Origin: JBLEFH01 sp047345645
GTDB lineage: Bacteria > Pseudomonadota > Alphaproteobacteria > Rhodobacterales > Rhodobacteraceae
DNA: 64,000 nt
Strand: one strand, 5' to 3'
Assembly (NCBI GenBank): GCA_047345645.1
Contig: JBLEFH010000002.1
The translations under genes were made by a program, and so were the position numbers. A model generated the notes under the pieces. It had not been told where the DNA came from and did no database searches. It saw only the letters and a program-made list of their open reading frames with translations. Of this stretch, positions 54,718 to 63,459 are shown piece by piece; position 1 is the first letter of the stretch; every line of letters begins with the position of its first letter.

Positions 54718-55443
54718 ATGCAATTTTCTGGAAAATCCGTCATTATCACGGGCGCAGGCAAAGGCATTGGCCGCGCCACTGCGATCCTCATGGCTGAGCG
54801 CGGCGCAAAGGTCATTGCGCTTAGCCGCACGCAAGCCGATCTTGATGAACTTACGGAAGAGACAGGCTGCGTCAGCATTGCCGTCGATCTGTCCGATCCG
54901 GCCGGCGCCCGCGAAGCGATGGCAGAAGCTGGCGCTTGCGATTTTCTCGTCAATTGTGCGGGCACCAATGTGCTCGAAAGCCTGCTGGACATGACCGATG
55001 CAGGCTATGACCGCATCATGAATATCAACCTTCGCACTGCGTTGATCTGCGCGCAGGAGTTCGCCCGCGCGCGCGTCAAAGCAGGCGGCGGCGGAGCCAT
55101 TGTCAACGTCACCAGCATCGCCGGGCATCGCGGATTTCCGGACCATGTTTGCTATGCCGCATCGAAAGCCGGTCTGGAAGGCGCGACACGCGTCATGGCA
55201 AAGGAACTTGGTTCACATGGCATTCGCGTCAATGCGCTTGCGCCCACGGTTACCATGACAGAACTCGCCGCCGAGGCCTGGAGCGATCCCGAAAAAAGCG
55301 CCCCGATGATGGCGCGCCACCCGATGGGCCGCTTCGCCGAGGCCGAAGATGTCGCGGCCTCCATCGCCATGCTGCTCTCGCCCGACGCGGCGATGATCAC
55401 CGGCGCGGTTCTGCCCCTCGACGGCGGCTTTCTGGCTGTGTGA
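54718..55443 (+). CDS. L-xylulose reductase-like SDR (DCXR type)
   Basis: A 241-residue short-chain dehydrogenase strongly resembling mammalian dicarbonyl/L-xylulose reductase: TGAGKGIGR, ALSRTQADLDEL (NADPH-type Arg), Ser133, Tyr146, Lys150 in YAASK, APTVTMTELAAEAWSDPEK and PLDGGF. It would interconvert xylitol and L-xylulose using NADP(H). It begins 1 base after the kinase stop. DCXR-like enzymes in bacteria may also act on other pentuloses or alpha-dicarbonyls. Confidence 0.85.
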   Translation: MQFSGKSVIITGAGKGIGRATAILMAERGAKVIALSRTQADLDELTEETGCVSIAVDLSDPAGAREAMAEAGACDFLVNCAGTNVLESLLDMTDAGYDRIMNINLRTALICAQEFARARVKAGGGGAIVNVTSIAGHRGFPDHVCYAASKAGLEGATRVMAKELGSHGIRVNALAPTVTMTELAAEAWSDPEKSAPMMARHPMGRFAEAEDVAASIAMLLSPDAAMITGAVLPLDGGFLAV

Positions 55444-55524
55444 ACTCTGCTTCTTGGATGAGAAAATCATAGCTTTTCAAATAGATATCAATTGCGGGCG
55501 TCCCGCCGAATGAAGGAGACCATC

Positions 55525-56253
55525 ATGACCCAAGACCTGAAGGGTAAAACTGCCGTCGTCACGGGGGCCGCTTCTGGCATTGGCCTGTCCACAACAGAAG
55601 CATTGCTGGCCTATGGCGCCAAGGTTGTGATGGTGGACCGGAACGCTGAGGCGCTCGCCGAACTGACCGGTAAGCTTGGCAGCAACACCACGGCGCAGGT
55701 CACGGATCTGCTGGACGCCGATAGCTGCAACGCGATGATCCCCGAAATTCTCGAAAAGACCGAGCATATCGACATTCTGATTTGTAACGCAGGCAGCTAT
55801 ATCGGCGGAGGTCTTGTCGATACGGACCCGAGCGCGATTGATCGGATGCTGAACCTCAATATCAACGCTGTCATGAAAAATGTCCGCGCCGTTGCGCCCC
55901 ATATGATTGAGCGCGGCATTGGGGATATTCTCGTGACCTGTTCGATCGCTGGACATGCGCCCATTCATGTCGAGCCGGTTTATTCCGCGTCCAAATGGGC
56001 GGTCACTTGTTTCGTTCAGGCGATGCGTCGCCAGTTGATGGAGCATGGCATTCGTGTGGGGCAAGTCTCGCCGGGGCCAGTTGTCTCGGCGCTTTTGTCC
56101 GACTGGGAGCCCGAGCGCCTTCAGAAGATGAAGGACGCGGGCGCGCTTATCGAGCCAAAGGAGGTCTCCGACGCATTGATGTTCATGCTGACCAGACCGC
56201 GCAACGTCACCATTCGCGACATGCTTGTGCTGCCAAGCAATTTCGATGTTTGA
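55525..56253 (+). CDS. rbtD: Ribitol 2-dehydrogenase
   Basis: A 242-residue SDR close to Klebsiella ribitol dehydrogenase. Shared blocks are TGAASGIGL, an acidic VDRNAE (NAD specific), CNAGSYIGGG, HLNINA-like LNLNINAV, EPVYSASKWAV with Tyr153 and Lys157, SPGPVVSALLSDW and NVTIRDMLVLP. It oxidises ribitol to D-ribulose, the substrate expected for the FGGY kinase upstream. GAAGGAG precedes the start. It is the last gene of the operon. Confidence 0.92.
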   Translation: MTQDLKGKTAVVTGAASGIGLSTTEALLAYGAKVVMVDRNAEALAELTGKLGSNTTAQVTDLLDADSCNAMIPEILEKTEHIDILICNAGSYIGGGLVDTDPSAIDRMLNLNINAVMKNVRAVAPHMIERGIGDILVTCSIAGHAPIHVEPVYSASKWAVTCFVQAMRRQLMEHGIRVGQVSPGPVVSALLSDWEPERLQKMKDAGALIEPKEVSDALMFMLTRPRNVTIRDMLVLPSNFDV

Positions 56254-56885
56254 CCTGTTGTCGGCGTGAAAGGAGCATGGGTTCATTGGACGTTTTGCTA
56301 CACAATGCTTGGTGCTAAAAGTCGCCCCCTGTGGCTTTGATAGGAATAGAATTCATTGCAGCTAATCTGCAGTCAAGGAGAGCTGCCGCTGGTTGAAATG
56401 AGTCGCGCGGTGATTGCCGTGGATCAGGCCTTCGTCTGCGGTGGCGAAGATGCACGCAGATCCAAATTTCCTCTGAAGTAATGAATATGAAACTGTACGC
56501 GCCATCGCCCTGAATACTTGGACGAAAGACAATTTCCCAATGTGAGTTCAAGCGGGATGATTTTGAAGCCTCGGTAGCGAGAGCGAGCACAAGATCCATA
56601 AGGGTTCAGTTTTTTAGCCAAAATGAAAAGACGAAATTTCTGATCTATTTGGAAGCGGGATTTTGCGAATTGCGATAAAAGGGAAAATATTAATTTTCGC
56701 AGGTGAGATGAATTTGATCGACATGCAAAATGTTTCAAGTGCATAATTTTGTGTTTATTGAAAATTCAAGATATTATTCGGGACAAATAATGCGATCTCA
56801 TCGGCTCTTTTTCGAAAGTTGAGAGTGAATTTTTATCCGAGCGGCATAATTTGAATCAAAGTCCCTCACTGCATATTCTCCCCTC
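56254..56885. other. AT-rich gene-free stretch
   Basis: About 630 bases with clearly lower GC than the flanks, especially after 56590. Small frames of about 94-106 codons on the minus strand have no recognisable domain and ordinary start signals are absent. It may be a decayed insertion or a long leader of imuA. No intact tRNA or terminator is visible. Confidence 0.55.
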
Positions 56886-57446
56886 ATGATCGCCCGTCGC
56901 CCTATCCCTTTACGCCCGTCACGTGTCCACGAAGTCTGCGGTCCTTTGGCCCCCAGTCTGGTCGCGGTGATGATTGCGCAATCTCGTCAATCCGCCTTCT
57001 GGGCGCGGGAGGCGCATCAGCCCGAGACCGTCACGCCGCACAGTCTCGATATGTTCTTTGACGTCTCGACCCTCGTGGTTGCGCAGACGGAGAGCCAGAT
57101 CGAAACGCTCGCGGTTGCCGAAGAGGCCTTGCGAGATGGGGTCTGTCCGATTGTTGTGATGGAGCTCACTGCCCCGCTGACCCTTACCGAGGGGCGGCGG
57201 TTGCAGCTTGCGGCGCAGGCGGGTGGGACCACGGGGCTGTGTCTGATCCCCGAGGATATGCCCAACAACACCGCCGAAACCCGCTGGCATGTCAGCCCGT
57301 TGCCGGACCTTGAGAGCGCCCCGGAAGACTCGACTCTTCAACGTTGGGCGCTTATCAAGAACAAATCAGGAACACTTGGTGTCTGGAATGTTCGATGGGA
57401 TCAATCGGCGCGTCGTCTCATTGTGGTTTCCGCGTCTCGCGAGTGA
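56886..57446 (+). CDS. imuA: ImuA-like RecA-fold mutagenesis protein
   Basis: A 186-residue protein, short for ImuA (usually about 220-260). RVHEVCGPLAPSLVAVMI at the N-terminus, ALRDGVCPIVVMEL and a tail with TRWHVSPLP are typical of the alphaproteobacterial group. A proper Walker A is missing, as in other ImuA proteins. It overlaps imuB by 59 bases. The ATG at 56886 lacks a ribosome site, so the true start may differ or the mRNA may be leaderless. It bridges ImuB to RecA-type functions in SOS translesion synthesis. Confidence 0.82.
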   Translation: MIARRPIPLRPSRVHEVCGPLAPSLVAVMIAQSRQSAFWAREAHQPETVTPHSLDMFFDVSTLVVAQTESQIETLAVAEEALRDGVCPIVVMELTAPLTLTEGRRLQLAAQAGGTTGLCLIPEDMPNNTAETRWHVSPLPDLESAPEDSTLQRWALIKNKSGTLGVWNVRWDQSARRLIVVSASRE

Positions 57447-58866
57447 CCGGGTTTTGCGCGCCCGGCCCGTCGAGGGGCCCTTTGCGCTGACGCTTCAGGA
57501 GAATAATGCCAACCGCGTTTATTGCCTCAATGCCGCCGCCGAGCGCAAAGGCCTCTATCGCGGCATGTCCTTTTCCGATGCGCGGGCCTTTTGCCCGGAA
57601 CTGCTGAGCCACCCGGCGGATCCCTATGCCGATCAGCGCTTTCTCAATACACTCCGCCGTTGGGCGCTCCGCTATTGCCCTTGGGTGGGGTTTGAGGGCG
57701 CGGACGGGCTGGTGCTCGACATCACCGGCTCGGCGCATTTGCTGGGTGGCGAAGCCTCCATGCTGCGCGATCTGCGCGGGCGGCTGACGCGGGCAGGGCT
57801 GTCGGCCCGGGTTGGGCTTGGCGACACGCGCGGCGCGGCTTGGGCGCTGGCGCATTTTGGCGAAGGGGTGGCCGAGGCGGGCCATGCGCTCAACGCGCTG
57901 GCGCCGCTGCCGGTGGCTGCATTGCGGCTGGAGGCGGAGGTGGTTGTTGCGCTCCAGCGGCTCGGGTTGCGGACCATTGGGCAATTGGCGGAAGCCGCCC
58001 GCGCGCCGCTCGCCCGGCGTTTCGGGCCGGGCCTCATGATGCGGCTCGATCAGGCGCTTGGCCGCCATCCCGAAGAGATTTCGCCGCAAAAGGAGCCGCC
58101 GCATTACGGTGTGCGGATGAGCCTGCCCGAACCGATTGGGCTGGAGGCGGATGTGATGGCCGGAACGGAGCGCCTGCTGCGCCGTCTGTGCGATACGCTG
58201 AAACAGCAGGAAACCGGCGCGCGGGTGCTGTGCCTGACGCTCCGCCGGGTTGATAAGGACGCGCAGCATGTGGAGTTGCGCCTCGCGCGGCCCTTGCGCG
58301 ATCCGACCCGCATCCTGCCGCTGTTCCAGCGCGGCGTGAGCGAGGTGGATGCGGGTTATGGGATCGACCAGCTTCGGCTGGAGGCCACGCAGGTCGAGGC
58401 GCTCCCGACCGAGCAGATCAGCCATGTGGTGTCAGACAGATCCGACCGGCTCGATGATCTCATCACCCGGATCGGCACGCGCATCGGGCTTGAAAACGTC
58501 CAGCGCTTCCTGCCCGCCGACAGCCATATCCCCGAGCGCAGCTTTATCATCGCCCCCGCCGCCTATTCCAAACCGACTGGTGGCTGGAGCAGCCCGCGCC
58601 CGCGGCCGCTGATAATGTTCCGCCCCGAATCCATCGCCGCCCGCAGCCATCGCCCGCCGCAAAGCTTCCGCTGGCGGCGCATGGCGTTCACCACGATGCG
58701 CGCGACCGGGCCGGAGCGGATCCTTCCCGAATGGTGGATAGAAGATGAAAGCTGGCGGCATGGCGCGCGCGATTACTGGCGGATCGAGACCCATCAGGGG
58801 CAACGGTTGTGGCTGTTCTATACCCCGCAAAACCCCGGTTGGTTCGTGCAGGGGGTGTTCGCCTGA
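57388..58866 (+). CDS. imuB: ImuB, catalytically inactive Y-family polymerase
   Basis: A 492-residue Y-family polymerase homologue. The palm motif that in active enzymes reads D-x-D-x-F/YF is replaced by SLWFPRLASDR, and DGLVLDITGSAHLLGG is retained. Palm, fingers and little-finger domains are recognisable to about residue 350, then a C-terminal ImuB tail with WWIEDESWR and RDYWRIETHQG. The start at 57388 (MFDGINRR) overlaps imuA. It normally recruits DnaE2 and the beta clamp. No dnaE2 follows, and I find no LexA box. Confidence 0.9.
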   Translation: MFDGINRRVVSLWFPRLASDRVLRARPVEGPFALTLQENNANRVYCLNAAAERKGLYRGMSFSDARAFCPELLSHPADPYADQRFLNTLRRWALRYCPWVGFEGADGLVLDITGSAHLLGGEASMLRDLRGRLTRAGLSARVGLGDTRGAAWALAHFGEGVAEAGHALNALAPLPVAALRLEAEVVVALQRLGLRTIGQLAEAARAPLARRFGPGLMMRLDQALGRHPEEISPQKEPPHYGVRMSLPEPIGLEADVMAGTERLLRRLCDTLKQQETGARVLCLTLRRVDKDAQHVELRLARPLRDPTRILPLFQRGVSEVDAGYGIDQLRLEATQVEALPTEQISHVVSDRSDRLDDLITRIGTRIGLENVQRFLPADSHIPERSFIIAPAAYSKPTGGWSSPRPRPLIMFRPESIAARSHRPPQSFRWRRMAFTTMRATGPERILPEWWIEDESWRHGARDYWRIETHQGQRLWLFYTPQNPGWFVQGVFA

Positions 58867-59075
58867 TCGAGGTTACGCTCGAGCGCAGCTATGCCGCAGC
58901 GCTTCGGATTATAGGGCGGAGGCAAGATTTGCCTGCTCCAAAAGCGCTCTTTCAAAGGGCGTCGATTTGCGGGGCAAGCGGGTGGCGGGCGCGTCACCCG
59001 CATCTCGCCCGGCATCGCCGTTCTCCACGTCGAGGCACTGCCAATCTTGCCAGAAAACCGACTTCCCGACTCCCG
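58867..59075. other. Short spacer between imuB and rhaI, no recognised gene
   Basis: 209 bases between convergent genes. A plus-strand run at about 58980-59060 has coding-like composition (translation includes GRVTRISPGIAVLHVEALP), but it lacks a start and merges into the antisense of rhaI. It may be the tail of an eroded gene. Confidence 0.35.
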
Positions 59076-60350
59076 TCACACAATCCCGCCGCCCGCACCA
59101 CTCGCTTTCGGCCGCGCCTCCGCCACCGCCGCGCGATAGCCGGAGGCGCGGTAGGCCATGACCGGATCAATCGCGCCGCCCGCCTCTTGGCGCGCTTTGG
59201 CGAGGATTGGCTCCACGTCGGTGCGGAAGGCGGCGCGGAGGGTGGCGGAGGCCATGAGCGCGTCGTTCTCGTCCTGATAGCCCCTGAGCGCGCTGCGATT
59301 CACGAGCGAGGCCTGCACGAAGGCGCGCTGGATTTCCATAGCGGAGATCATCAGGCTCTCGATCGGGTCCGTCACGTTATGCGACTGGTCGATCATATGC
59401 GCGAGGTCGAGGCCAGGCGTGGATTCCGCGTCCACCAACTCGTTCCAGACGAGAAACAGGCGGTAGGGCTCGATGGTGCCGCTGTCGAGATCGTCATCGC
59501 CATATTTGCTGTCATTGAAATGGAAGCCGCCGAGTTTGCCCGCATGGATGAGGCGCGAGACGATCATCTCGATATTCACATTCGGCGCGTGGTGGCCGAG
59601 ATCGACGAGGCACATGGCTTTCTCGCCAAGCTCCTGCGCGGTCAGGAGCGACGTGCCCCAGTCCTGAACCACGGTGGAGTAGAAGGCGGGCTCGTAAATC
59701 TTGTGTTCGGAAAAGAGGCGCCAGTCGCCGGGCAGGGCGGCGTAGATCTCTTTCATCGAGCCGAGATAGCGCTCGAATTGGCGGCCCATATGGGTTTGGC
59801 CGGGGAAGTTCGACCCGTCGCCGATCCAGACGGTCAGCGCCTTGGAGCCGATCTTCTCGCCGATCTCGATGCACTCGATATTGTGTTCGATGGCCTGCTG
59901 GCGGGTCGCCGCATCCGTATGGCTGAGCGAGCCGAATTTATAGGAGCGCGGGTGGTCCGCGTGATCCTGAAAGGTGTTCGAGTTCATCGCATCGAAGCTG
60001 AGATCATGCTGCGCAGCCTTGTCGCGCAGCTCCGCCGGGTTGGCTTTGTCCCAGGGGATGTGGAGCGACACACTGGGGGTCGCGCGTGTCAGCTTATGGA
60101 TAACGCCGCAATCGTCGAGCTTGTCGAAGATGGTGGCAGGTTCCCCTTCGCCGGGGAAGCGCGCGAAGCGGGTGCCGCCGGTGCCGGTGCCCCAGCTCGG
60201 GACGGCGACGCCGAACCCTTTCGCGCGTTCCTTGATCGCGTCAATCTCAACCCCGCGGCGCGCAAGTTTTTCGCCAAGCGCGGCATAGTCGCTGTCGAGA
60301 TCTGCGCTGCGGCGTTCGTTGTCGCCTGCGATGATGTCATCTTTGATCAT
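59076..60350 (-). CDS. rhaI: L-rhamnose isomerase, RhaI type
   Basis: A 424-residue sugar isomerase of the TIM-barrel fold. AVPSWGTGTGGTRFARFPG, MNSNTFQDHADHP, VWIGDGSNFPGQ, LVDLGHHAPNVNIE and FHFNDSKYGDDDLD mark the RhaI clade (rhizobial/alphaproteobacterial), not the enteric RhaA. It converts L-rhamnose to L-rhamnulose. GGGAGG precedes the ATG, and it lies 33 bases downstream of rhaD on the same transcript. Confidence 0.93.
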   Translation of the reverse strand: MIKDDIIAGDNERRSADLDSDYAALGEKLARRGVEIDAIKERAKGFGVAVPSWGTGTGGTRFARFPGEGEPATIFDKLDDCGVIHKLTRATPSVSLHIPWDKANPAELRDKAAQHDLSFDAMNSNTFQDHADHPRSYKFGSLSHTDAATRQQAIEHNIECIEIGEKIGSKALTVWIGDGSNFPGQTHMGRQFERYLGSMKEIYAALPGDWRLFSEHKIYEPAFYSTVVQDWGTSLLTAQELGEKAMCLVDLGHHAPNVNIEMIVSRLIHAGKLGGFHFNDSKYGDDDLDSGTIEPYRLFLVWNELVDAESTPGLDLAHMIDQSHNVTDPIESLMISAMEIQRAFVQASLVNRSALRGYQDENDALMASATLRAAFRTDVEPILAKARQEAGGAIDPVMAYRASGYRAAVAEARPKASGAGGGIV

Positions 60351-60383
60351 AATATCCTCCCATGGCCCTAGGGGCGCGTGTCT

Positions 60384-62480
60384 TCACCGGGTGAAGGCCT
60401 GCACATTGCCCGCATCCACATTGATGATGTTGCCGGTCGATTTCGCCGAATTTTCGGAGGCGAAGAAATAGGCCGCCTCGGCAATGTCTTCGGGCAGCAC
60501 CGAGCGTTTGAGCATGGAGCGCTGGCGATACATTTCTTCCAGCCCGTCCTTATCTGTCCCGTAGGTGCCCGCGCGCTGTTCCAGCCACTCGCCTTCCCAG
60601 ATTTTCGAGCCGCGCAGTACCGCATCGGGGTTGACCACATTGACGCGGATCCCGGCCTCTGCGCCTTCGAGCGCGAGACAGCGGGCAAGGTGGATTTCAG
60701 ACGCTTTCGCCGTGCAATAGGCGGAGGCATTGGGGCTCGCGGCGAGGCCGTTTTTCGAGGCCACAAAGACAATTGCGCCGCCGATCCCTTGCGTGCGCAT
60801 CACCTTGAATGCCTCACGCGATACGAGGAAATAGCCGGTGGAAAGAATGTCCATATTCTTGTTCCAGAGCGCCAGGCTGGTTTCTTCCACGGGCGCGGAG
60901 GAGGCGATCCCGGCATTGGAGACGAGGATATCGACGCCGCCAAAGGTCACCGCCATATCGGCATAGGCCGCGGCAACCTGATCCTCATCGGTCACATTCA
61001 TCATGACCGTGCCGACCACATCCTTACCGAAACGCCCGGCAAGGCTTTCGGCGGTCGCGCTCAGGCTCTCTTCATTGATATCGGCCAACATGACGCAAGC
61101 GCCCTCGGCCAGATAGCGCGCCGCTGTCGCCGCGCCGATCCCGCCCGCGCCGCCGGTCACGAGCGCGACCCGGCCCGCCAGCGATTTCGGCTTCGGCATG
61201 CGCTGGAGCTTGGCCTCTTCAAGCAGCCAATATTCGATGTCGAAAGCTTCCTGCTCCGGCAGACCCTGATATTCGGACACCGCCGACGCGCCGCGCATCA
61301 CATTGATCGCGTTGATGTAAAACTCACCCGAAATCCGCGCCGTCGCCTTGTCCTTGGCGAAGGTGATCATGCCGACGCCGGGCACGAGATAGACCACCGC
61401 ATTCGGGTCGCGCAGGGCCGGGCTGTCGTCATGTTTGCAGCGCTCATAATAGGCTTTGTAATCCTCGCGATAGGCCGCGACCTGCGACTCCAGCCCCTCC
61501 AGAACCGCGTCGATATTCTTCTGGGCCGGGTCGAAATCCACTACCAGCGGGCGGATTTTCGTGCGCAGGAAATGGTCCGGGCAGGAGGTGCCGAGGGCAG
61601 CCAGATCGCGCATATCCTTGGCGTTGACGAATTCCAGCACCGCGTCGCTATCCTCGAAATGGCCGACCATATGCTGCTGGCCCGAGACGAAGCCGCGAAT
61701 GGCGGGCATCAGCTTGGCCGCAATCTCGCGGCGTTCCTTGGTATCGAGGCTCTCATGAACCGCGCCGCCGAACGCGGGCTGGCCAGTGGTTTTCTCCGCG
61801 AAATAGTCCATCGCCTTGTTGATGATCTCCAGCGTCAGCTCGTAGCACTCTTTCGCATCGTCAGCCCATGTAAAGAGACCGTGGGACTCCAGCACTACGC
61901 CCTTCGCATCCGGGTTGTCCTTGCAAAACGTCTCCAGCCAGAGGCCCAGTTCATAGCCCGGCTTTTTCCACGGGAGCCAGCCGATTTCATCGCCGAAAAT
62001 CTCCTGCGTCAGCGCTTTGGAATCCTTCGACGCGGCGATGGCGATGATCGCATCCGGGTGGACGTGATCGACATGTTTTTTCGGCACATAGGCATGAAGC
62101 GGTGTGTCGATCGAGGCCGCGCGCGGGTTGAGGTTGAAGGTGCAATAGGGCAGGTAGCCGACCATCTCGTCCTCATACTCAACCCCGCGATATTTCTCCT
62201 TCAGCGCCCGCAGCTTCTCCATATAGAGCGTCGCGAACCCGTCCATCTCGATCGACCCGATATCGCCGCCAGAGCCCTTCACCCACAGCACTTCGACTTC
62301 GTCGCCCGTGAGCGGATCGGCCTGCATGACCTTCGCCGAGGTGTTGCCGCCGCCATAATTGGTGACGCGCTTGTCTGAGCCGAGAAGGTTCGAGCGGTAA
62401 AGCAGCTTTTCCGGCTCGCTCATCTCTGCCGCTTTCGCGTCGTCCCAAAGTGAAGCCAGCCGCGCCGATGCCGATGTCAT
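60384..62480 (-). CDS. rhaD: Bifunctional rhamnulose-1-phosphate aldolase / SDR dehydrogenase
   Basis: A 698-residue fusion. Residues about 1-400 are a class-II aldolase domain (VTNYGGGNTSAKV, TPLHAYVPKKHVDHVHPDAI with zinc histidines, and KGVVLESHGLFTW). About 425-698 is an SDR domain (TGGAGGIGAATA, NAGIA, YCTAKAS) acting on lactaldehyde. I start at 62480, with GGAGGAA upstream; an in-frame ATG at 62495 is less well placed. It cleaves rhamnulose 1-phosphate and oxidises the lactaldehyde. It diverges from the regulator at 62659. Confidence 0.94.
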   Translation of the reverse strand: MTSASARLASLWDDAKAAEMSEPEKLLYRSNLLGSDKRVTNYGGGNTSAKVMQADPLTGDEVEVLWVKGSGGDIGSIEMDGFATLYMEKLRALKEKYRGVEYEDEMVGYLPYCTFNLNPRAASIDTPLHAYVPKKHVDHVHPDAIIAIAASKDSKALTQEIFGDEIGWLPWKKPGYELGLWLETFCKDNPDAKGVVLESHGLFTWADDAKECYELTLEIINKAMDYFAEKTTGQPAFGGAVHESLDTKERREIAAKLMPAIRGFVSGQQHMVGHFEDSDAVLEFVNAKDMRDLAALGTSCPDHFLRTKIRPLVVDFDPAQKNIDAVLEGLESQVAAYREDYKAYYERCKHDDSPALRDPNAVVYLVPGVGMITFAKDKATARISGEFYINAINVMRGASAVSEYQGLPEQEAFDIEYWLLEEAKLQRMPKPKSLAGRVALVTGGAGGIGAATAARYLAEGACVMLADINEESLSATAESLAGRFGKDVVGTVMMNVTDEDQVAAAYADMAVTFGGVDILVSNAGIASSAPVEETSLALWNKNMDILSTGYFLVSREAFKVMRTQGIGGAIVFVASKNGLAASPNASAYCTAKASEIHLARCLALEGAEAGIRVNVVNPDAVLRGSKIWEGEWLEQRAGTYGTDKDGLEEMYRQRSMLKRSVLPEDIAEAAYFFASENSAKSTGNIINVDAGNVQAFTR

Positions 62481-62544
62481 GATGATTCCTCCCAAAGCCC
62501 AGATGTGTGTTGAAGCGGAGTATTCGGCGGGTCACATGCATTGT

Positions 62545-62611
62545 CAATCAAAAACAATCAAAAACAATCATGATGAGCGGATATATGGCGATCATTGATA
62601 ATTTATGATTG
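62545..62611. promoter_or_regulatory. Candidate DeoR-type operator cluster between rhaD and its regulator
   Basis: Three CAATCA repeats start at 62545, 62555 and 62565, exactly one helical turn apart and joined by AAAA. The inverted form TGATTG is at 62606-62611. The cluster lies between the divergent rhaD and regulator starts, where a DeoR repressor would act on both promoters. Confidence 0.5.
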
Positions 62612-62658
62612 ACATTGAGCGTCAATATCCGTCATCTTCGATCAAAAGGGAGGCATGG

Positions 62659-63459
62659 ATGCACGAAAAAGAACGCCATGGAATCATCCTGTCGGCGGTT
62701 CAGGATCGCCCGGTGGTCACCGTGGCGGAGCTGTGTGCCATGACCGGCGCGTCCGAGGCGACGATCCGCCGGGACATCGCCGCGCTGCATGTGGCCAAGA
62801 AGCTTCGCCGGGTGCGGGGCGGGGCCGAAGCGCTTTCGCCGAACCAGTTTCCGGGGCTGGCGGGTCGTCCGTTCTCCGTTAATGAGACGCGCCATATCAA
62901 GCAGAAACAGGCGATTGCCGCCGCGGCGGTGGAGCTGTGCGAAGAGGGCGATCCGATCATCATCAATGGCGGGACGACAACCTTTCAGATGGTCCACCCG
63001 CTCGCCAATCGCCGCTGCAAGGTGTTCACCAACTCCTTCGCCATCGCCGAGCATCTGGTAAAACATTCCAAAAATTCGGTGCTGATCTCGGGTGGTGTGA
63101 TTTACCGCGAGCAGAACATTGTCCTTTCGCCCTTCGACAATGACGTGACCCGCAATTTCTACGCGCGCCGCATGTTCATGGGCGCGCAGGGTGTTGCGCC
63201 GATTGGCGTGATGGAGGCGGACCCGCTGATTATTCAGGCGGAGCAAAAGCTGATCGGTCAGGCCGATGAGCTGGTGCTCCTCGTCGATTCCAGCAAATTC
63301 GAGAGCCGGTCGAGCCTTGTGCTTTGCCCGCTCGACCGCATCGACGTGTTGATCACCGATGAGGGGATCAGCGACCGGGCGGCGGCCATGCTCGAATCCG
63401 CCGATATCAAGCTGATCGTCGCGCCGGTCGCGGCGGCGCGGGAAGAGGCGGCTTCATGA
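62659..63459 (+). CDS. rhaR: DeoR/GlpR-family regulator of rhamnose catabolism
   Basis: A 266-residue DeoR-type repressor. VTVAELCAMTGASEATIRRDIAAL at about residues 20-43 is the helix-turn-helix, and GGVIYREQNIVLSPFD with LVDSSKFESRS forms the sugar-phosphate pocket. The start at 62659 (MHEKERHG) follows GGGAGG; the in-frame start at 62605 would run through the operator. It is divergent from rhaD-rhaI and so most likely controls them. Its stop overlaps the next gene by ATGA. Confidence 0.88.
   Translation: MHEKERHGIILSAVQDRPVVTVAELCAMTGASEATIRRDIAALHVAKKLRRVRGGAEALSPNQFPGLAGRPFSVNETRHIKQKQAIAAAAVELCEEGDPIIINGGTTTFQMVHPLANRRCKVFTNSFAIAEHLVKHSKNSVLISGGVIYREQNIVLSPFDNDVTRNFYARRMFMGAQGVAPIGVMEADPLIIQAEQKLIGQADELVLLVDSSKFESRSSLVLCPLDRIDVLITDEGISDRAAAMLESADIKLIVAPVAAAREEAAS

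Noticed and set aside
56700..56885. LexA box for imuA
   Set aside because: No GTTC-N7-GTTC or close variant is found in the upstream region.
58809..60371. A 520-codon plus-strand frame after imuB that could be taken for dnaE2
   Set aside because: From about 59076 it is the antisense of rhaI, and the part before has no polymerase motif such as a PHP domain start.
60378..62378. A 666-codon plus-strand frame antisense to rhaD
   Set aside because: Shadow frame; rhaD motifs on the minus strand are unambiguous.
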